A DNA stretch of 27,970 bases from Anoxynatronum sp033549305 (lineage in GTDB: Bacteria; Bacillota; Clostridia; Peptostreptococcales; Tindalliaceae), in the NCBI GenBank assembly GCA_033549305.1, contig JAWSUV010000028.1, forward strand, positions 1 through 27,970. Direction: 5' to 3'. A model generated the notes under the pieces. The model had not been told where the DNA came from and made no database searches. It saw nothing but the letters and a program-made list of their open reading frames with translations. This document shows, one piece after another, positions 24,583 to 27,970 of this stretch. The position numbers were made by a program, and so were the translations under genes. Position 1 is the stretch's first letter, and each line of letters starts with the position of its first letter.

Positions 24583-25656
24583 CTAAGGGATGATGCCCCA
24601 GCTGGGGGAGAAGGGTTCAATAGCTGAATCATACACATACCTGGAAACGACAGTGGCCGTATTGGCATCGACATCATAGAGGTACTGACTCCAGGTGTTT
24701 TCAATGATCCGGGTATCCACACACATGATCGCTTGGGATCCGTCAGGAGAAAAGTCGGCCATGATCACCTGAAGACCGTCTTCCCAGAAGAGGAGATCCC
24801 CTTCTCCGGTTGCCGTATCAACGATGTACATGCCGAAAGTGGTAATTTCATCTTCGGTAATGTCAATACCGGCGCTGACGAGGAGCAGATCATCCCGGGG
24901 AGAGACCGCGATGTGGAAGACATAGGGCTCATCCACAGACCAGACCATCCGCACATCATCGGCGGCCAGATCATATTCATACACGGCATATTCATCTGCG
25001 CTGTCCGACCAGGCAACAAAGTAGAGCAGTTCTTTGGTGGGATGAAGGGTTGCTGTTTCTAAAGCTTCCTGATCCACGTCGTCAAAATCGGACAGATCCA
25101 CAAAGATGCCAGACTCACCGGTATTCACATCGGTGTAGTAAATGTTGCCGACCCAGTCCTCATCGTAGGCACTGTAGATGATCTGGCTGCCGTCATGGCT
25201 CCAGCTGGGGGGATAATAGTAATAAGCACCGGCGGTGTTCAGCTCGGTGGTCTGGCCGGTGGCCATATCACCCAGCAGGATGGTTTCCCATGGCTCAGTC
25301 CATTCATGATAATTCACAAAAACCACGAATTGGGTCCCGTCAGGGGACAGCCGCGGAAAATCAAAGTAACCAAGGCCGGTGGGAATGATTTCCCGCAGGA
25401 ATGTGCCGTCCGGCGCAATCGTCGCCAGTCGCGGGCCTGTTGACAGGAGGACCTGTTCTGTAAAACCGGCATTCCCTGCATATTCTATGGGCGGCTGGAA
25501 TGCGGGCATTTCCCAATCGTCGATGATGACAGCACTTCCCTCTCCCGTTAAACCAGCCGGTTCTTCAGGGGCAGGAGCGGGTGCTTGCTGACCGCCGCAC
25601 CCGGCAAGCCAAACCAGAGACAACACCAGGAGCAGGCATAAGAGACTTTTTTTCAC
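24583..25656 (-). CDS. Lipoprotein with beta-propeller-like (TolB/PD40) repeats
   Basis: A protein of 357 residues. The GTG start at 25656 is set by GGGAGG a few bases upstream; the frame is open to 25791 without a ribosome site and across a promoter. The N-terminus is a lipoprotein signal with lipobox LAGC (Cys20), followed by an Ala/Pro/Glu linker. The rest has repeats of the PD40/TolB type: FDFPRLSPDGTQFVVF, YPPSWSHDGSQIIYSA, HIAVSPRDDLLLVSA, MADFSPDGSQAIMCV. Such 'SPDG' blades form a beta-propeller, here predicted on the outer face of the membrane, possibly binding a ligand or polymer. It is the first gene of the minus-strand operon and stands divergent to the symporter gene, so a joint role in uptake is likely but unproven. 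Confidence 0.85.
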   Translation of the reverse strand: MKKSLLCLLLVLSLVWLAGCGGQQAPAPAPEEPAGLTGEGSAVIIDDWEMPAFQPPIEYAGNAGFTEQVLLSTGPRLATIAPDGTFLREIIPTGLGYFDFPRLSPDGTQFVVFVNYHEWTEPWETILLGDMATGQTTELNTAGAYYYYPPSWSHDGSQIIYSAYDEDWVGNIYYTDVNTGESGIFVDLSDFDDVDQEALETATLHPTKELLYFVAWSDSADEYAVYEYDLAADDVRMVWSVDEPYVFHIAVSPRDDLLLVSAGIDITEDEITTFGMYIVDTATGEGDLLFWEDGLQVIMADFSPDGSQAIMCVDTRIIENTWSQYLYDVDANTATVVSRYVYDSAIEPFSPSWGIIP

Positions 25657-25685
25657 AATAAAACCTCCCTTTCGATAGTTGACCG

Positions 25686-25703
25686 ATGGATAAGCCAATC
25701 CAT
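25686..25703. repeat. Inverted repeat ATGGAT-N6-ATCCAT in the divergent control region
   Basis: Two perfect 6-base arms with a 6-base spacer. It lies about 115 bases upstream of the predicted + strand start and just downstream of the predicted - strand start. It could be an activator site for the sigma-54 promoters, a repressor site, or a hairpin at the 5' end of the lipoprotein mRNA. Confidence 0.45.
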
Positions 25704-25716
25704 GACGATTGATAGT

Positions 25717-25732
25717 TGCAAGAAGCGTACCA
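25717..25732 (-). promoter_or_regulatory. Sigma-54 (-24/-12) promoter of the lipoprotein-dehydrogenase operon
   Basis: On the minus strand the sequence TGGTACGCTTCTTGCA matches the consensus TGGCACG-N4-TTGCA with a single change (T for C) and has exactly ten bases between GG and GC. The predicted start is near 25706, about 50 bases before the GTG start codon. It needs an AAA+ activator protein for activity. Confidence 0.7.
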
Positions 25733-25785
25733 AAACAGCTGACAATTTTCCAACCTCCCTTCCCAAATGCTCTATGCTGGATGCA

Positions 25786-25801
25786 TGGCATACTTCTTGC
25801 A
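25786..25801 (+). promoter_or_regulatory. Sigma-54 (-24/-12) promoter of the symporter gene
   Basis: TGGCATACTTCTTGCA matches the consensus TGGCAYR-N4-TTGCW at every defined position with ten bases between GG (25787-25788) and GC (25799-25800). The predicted start is near 25812, leaving a leader of about 90 bases before the TTG start at 25903. Confidence 0.8.
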
Positions 25802-25902
25802 ATGATACTGATGTGATAGACGGCAGGTCGTGTTTATGACTGAATCAGCGTATCTGTCGTCAATGCCTGTCAATCGCGAAACGACGAAGGAGGGACTGTC
25901 AT

Positions 25903-27510
25903 TTGAGTGGAGTCATTTTGGAAAACGCCAACATTATCTTAGTGGCACTGGCGGTATATATGGTGTTTGCCATTGCGGTCGGTGTGTATTTCTCCAGAAG
26001 GATTCATGATGCGGACGACCATGTATTGGCAGGGAGAGGGTTAACGTTTCCTTTCCTGGTGGCTTCCATCACCGCCACATGGGTGTGTGCCGGTGCGTTG
26101 ATGGGCGCGGCGGGTTATGCCTATCTGTATGGGATGCAGGGCGTGATCTATGACCCATGGGCACCTTTCCTGACCATGATTATCATCGGGGTGTTCCTGG
26201 CGTACCGGTTGCGCCGGGCCAGGTACACCACCATGGTGGATTTTTACGAAATCCGGTATGGGCGCATCATGTCGGTGTGTTACATGGTAATGCAAATGAT
26301 TGGCGGGCTCAGCTGGATTGCCGGTCAGATGGTGGCAATGGGCATTATCATCAACATGACGACAGGCTTTTCTCTCGAGTTGTCCATTATCATCGCGACC
26401 ATCGCCATTATCCTGATTACGTACAGCGGCGGTTTGTGGGCTTTGTCAAGGCTCGATGCTGTTGCGCTGGTCCTGATTGTTGGCGGACTGGCGGTGCTTT
26501 TTCCGGCAGTGATCAACGCTGTCGGCGGCTGGAGCAATTTCGTGGCTACAGCCCGGGTGTACGATGACCTGCCGGCATTTGCCATGCTTCCAGTGGCGGA
26601 GCCAAGAGGATACCTGTGGTACACCGGGTTTTATGGCATCAGCCTTTACATTGGGGCCTGGCTGGGAGTCGGCCTTGGCGACACGAACTGCACTACGCTG
26701 ACCCAGCGCATTCTCGCGGCCAAGGATGAAAAAACGGCAACTGCCGGATTTATCACCAGTGGATTTCTTTACCTGCTGCTGGGCATGATGCCGGTAATGA
26801 TCGGGATCGCCATCTATACATGGGGCCTGCGTGTGCGACCGGATATGGCCGAATATGTACTCATATGGGCCACCAGCGAGTTCCTGCCTTCCTGGGGAGG
26901 CGCGCTGTTTGTTCTCTCAGTGGGAGCGGCGATTCTGAGTACCTGTGGGGACAATATTTTAGTCAATTCCACCCTGCTGGGACATAACATCTACCGGTAT
27001 TTCAAACCGAATGCCAACACGAAAGACACCTTGAAAGCGGTTCGATTCTTCATTCCCATTGTTGGATTGTTCTGTATGGCGATCGCACTCTTTTTCGGGT
27101 CGGTATACAAATTGATTGTGTTTGCGGGGGCGGTACTGCTGCCAACCATTGTGGCATCATACTTTGGCGGTCTCTTCTGGAAAAAAGCCAACCATAAGGG
27201 AGCGGTCTGGTCCTTCATCACAGGCTCGGTCTCCTGGGTCATCTTTTTCGTCATGGTCTTTCCCCACACCAAGGAAGTGAACACCGGCATGCTGGTGCGT
27301 GGAGAACCCTGGATGGAGGAGGCAATATGGGATGGCCTCTATATCGCCGTCATACCAGCATTTATTATCAGCATAGCGACCCTTGTCATTGTATCTCTGG
27401 CGACAGCTGAAAGCAGTCCGCCCAAACCGGTGCTGGATGCGGAAGGCAACGATCTGACCGATGAACCGCTCTTCTTCTGGTCAAAGAAAAAAGCGACACT
27501 GGTTGACTGA
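25903..27510 (+). CDS. Sodium:solute symporter family transporter
   Basis: A protein of 535 residues with about 13 membrane helices, the size and layout of the SSS/SSF family (Na+-coupled uptake of amino acids, sugars, carboxylates and similar). Recognisable parts are the N-terminal FAIAVGVYFSRRIHDADDHVLAGRGL region, typical of this family, then ATWVCAGALMGAAGYAYLYG, and the mid-protein LWYTGFYGISLYIGAWLGVG. The substrate is not predictable. The start is TTG 25903, eight bases after AAGGAGGG; no other in-frame start has a ribosome site. It is single-gene, driven by a sigma-54 promoter, divergent from the lipoprotein-dehydrogenase operon and followed by a terminator. Confidence 0.9.
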   Translation: MSGVILENANIILVALAVYMVFAIAVGVYFSRRIHDADDHVLAGRGLTFPFLVASITATWVCAGALMGAAGYAYLYGMQGVIYDPWAPFLTMIIIGVFLAYRLRRARYTTMVDFYEIRYGRIMSVCYMVMQMIGGLSWIAGQMVAMGIIINMTTGFSLELSIIIATIAIILITYSGGLWALSRLDAVALVLIVGGLAVLFPAVINAVGGWSNFVATARVYDDLPAFAMLPVAEPRGYLWYTGFYGISLYIGAWLGVGLGDTNCTTLTQRILAAKDEKTATAGFITSGFLYLLLGMMPVMIGIAIYTWGLRVRPDMAEYVLIWATSEFLPSWGGALFVLSVGAAILSTCGDNILVNSTLLGHNIYRYFKPNANTKDTLKAVRFFIPIVGLFCMAIALFFGSVYKLIVFAGAVLLPTIVASYFGGLFWKKANHKGAVWSFITGSVSWVIFFVMVFPHTKEVNTGMLVRGEPWMEEAIWDGLYIAVIPAFIISIATLVIVSLATAESSPPKPVLDAEGNDLTDEPLFFWSKKKATLVD

Positions 27511-27544
27511 CAGCCGCTGTTTCGAGGCGTCTATCCCAAATCAC

Positions 27545-27589
27545 AAAAGATCGTCTGCCGGCTCATCATGCCCGGGCGATCTTTTGCAT
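27545..27589 (+). terminator. Terminator of the symporter gene
   Basis: A 9-bp stem AAAAGATCG (27545-27553) / CGATCTTTT (27577-27585) encloses a GC-rich inner part with CCGG and CCCGGG. The 3' arm ends in TTTT and the next promoter begins at 27590. Confidence 0.7.
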
Positions 27590-27618
27590 TTGACAGATAT
27601 CCGTTTACTGGTTAAAAT
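27590..27618 (+). promoter_or_regulatory. Sigma-70 type promoter of the PAS protein gene
   Basis: A perfect -35 box TTGACA (27590-27595), a 17-base spacer and TAAAAT (27613-27618, 5 of 6) give the best sigma-70 promoter of the window. It starts a transcript near 27625, with a long 5' leader of about 230 bases before the ATG at 27857. The region 27619-27812 is AT-rich and holds short TGCA-type repeats (27691-27725) but no gene that I can support. Confidence 0.8.
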
Positions 27619-27812
27619 GAATGCATAATTTCAAAATAAATACATAAAAAAATAAACGCACGATATATTCGCGATGGAGCAATAAAATCATTGCAGTTTT
27701 GCAGTAATTCATGCGAAAATGCAGGCAAACTGTAAAATAGATGAGTCAAACACACACCACATCAAAACATCAAACGAAAAAGAAAAATGAAATGAGGTGA
27801 GAGTTCCCCTTA

Positions 27813-27860
27813 ATGGCAGGGGCGCGAAAGTCATTGACAAAAAAGTTAGGAGTGGAATGA
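27813..27860 (+). CDS. Possible 15-residue leader peptide ahead of the PAS protein
   Basis: A short frame ATG GCA ... GAA TGA encodes MAGARKSLTKKLGVE. It has a ribosome-site-like GAGGTGA at 27794-27800, twelve bases upstream, and its TGA overlaps the ATG of the next gene (ATGA), which would couple their translation. No composition bias points to amino-acid attenuation. It may also be chance. Confidence 0.3.
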   Translation: MAGARKSLTKKLGVE

Positions 27861-27970
27861 TGTGGACACAATCGGCAGAAGCATTGCCTGGGGAACAGCG
27901 CCTGATTAATGAAGTCATTGAATTGTTGCCATTTCCGCTGGTTATTTTCGATCTTGACCGGAAGGTGTAT
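27857..27970 (+). CDS. N-terminus of a PAS-domain protein, possibly a sigma-54-dependent activator (partial)
   Basis: The frame opens at ATG 27857 (or ATG 27860, seven bases after AGGAG) and runs off the right edge after 38 codons. After a short polar start it reads INEVIELLPFPLVIFDLDRKVY, the pattern of a PAS domain's first strand and helix (a small hydrophobic 'P-x-(G/L)-x-x-x-x-D' core). PAS domains occur in many sensor kinases, diguanylate cyclases and sigma-54-dependent regulators. The adjacent sigma-54 promoters make the last choice attractive, but no AAA+ or HTH part is visible. It has a strong sigma-70 promoter. Confidence 0.6.
   Translation, partial: MMWTQSAEALPGEQRLINEVIELLPFPLVIFDLDRKVY

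Noticed and set aside
27791..27835. Named riboswitch before the PAS gene
   Set aside because: The two short stems do not match the conserved core of any riboswitch class that I can recall; only an unnamed leader structure is supported.

Overview
The window looks like a chromosomal segment of an anaerobic, single-membrane (monoderm) Firmicute, most likely a Clostridia member. This is inferred from strong AGGAGG-type ribosome sites, a Tad pilus locus with no secretin or outer-membrane genes, a DegS/DegU-type two-component pair, lipoprotein signals, and a selenocysteine-encoding UGA. Base composition is roughly balanced. I see no tRNA, rRNA, CRISPR array, insertion sequence or phage gene.

Layout. 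(1) 1-308: tail of a probable aminotransferase gene and its terminator. (2) 331-11481: one long + strand Tad (tight adherence / Flp pilus) operon. It has a sigma-70-type promoter, two Flp pilins, an internal terminator, then prepilin peptidase, TadE, a TadG-like protein, CpaB, TadZ/CpaE with a receiver domain, TadA ATPase, TadB, TadC and a DUF192 protein. It ends with a membrane HAMP protein that has no kinase domain, a DegS-like cytoplasmic kinase and a DegU-like regulator. (3) 11515-15984, + strand: a hybrid histidine kinase, a TetR regulator, a two-domain universal stress protein preceded by a nested hairpin leader, and a lipoprotein methionine sulfoxide reductase A whose catalytic residue is encoded by an in-frame TGA. 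(4) 16048-19686, - strand: a two-RCK potassium channel followed by a YgiQ-family radical SAM protein. (5) 19759-20959, + strand: a RibD C-terminal/DHFR-like reductase with its own promoter and terminator. (6) 21097-25656, - strand: a lipoprotein with propeller-like repeats, two paralogous saccharopine dehydrogenase-family genes (one frameshifted) and a frameshifted DUF418 membrane protein. (7) 25903-27510, + strand: a sodium:solute symporter. (8) 27857 to the end: the start of a PAS-containing protein with its own promoter and leader.

How the parts may work together. The Tad genes form a complete monoderm pilus machine that carries its own signalling branch at the end of the operon. The usp-msrA pair looks like a stress or repair unit whose reductase is lipid-anchored and uses selenocysteine. 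The last third looks like a sigma-54-controlled uptake and metabolism island: the 246-bp gap between the lipoprotein gene and the symporter holds two divergent -24/-12 promoters (25717-25732 on -, 25786-25801 on +), and the truncated PAS protein downstream could be the cognate activator. That last link is inference, because only its first 38 codons are visible.

The most notable points are the TGA-containing MsrA with an adjacent bacterial SECIS-like hairpin, the divergent sigma-54 promoters, and the DegSU plus HAMP branch inside the Tad operon. Three single-base frameshifts lie in two genes between 21.7 and 23.9 kb; they may be sequencing errors and should be checked before those genes are called dead.
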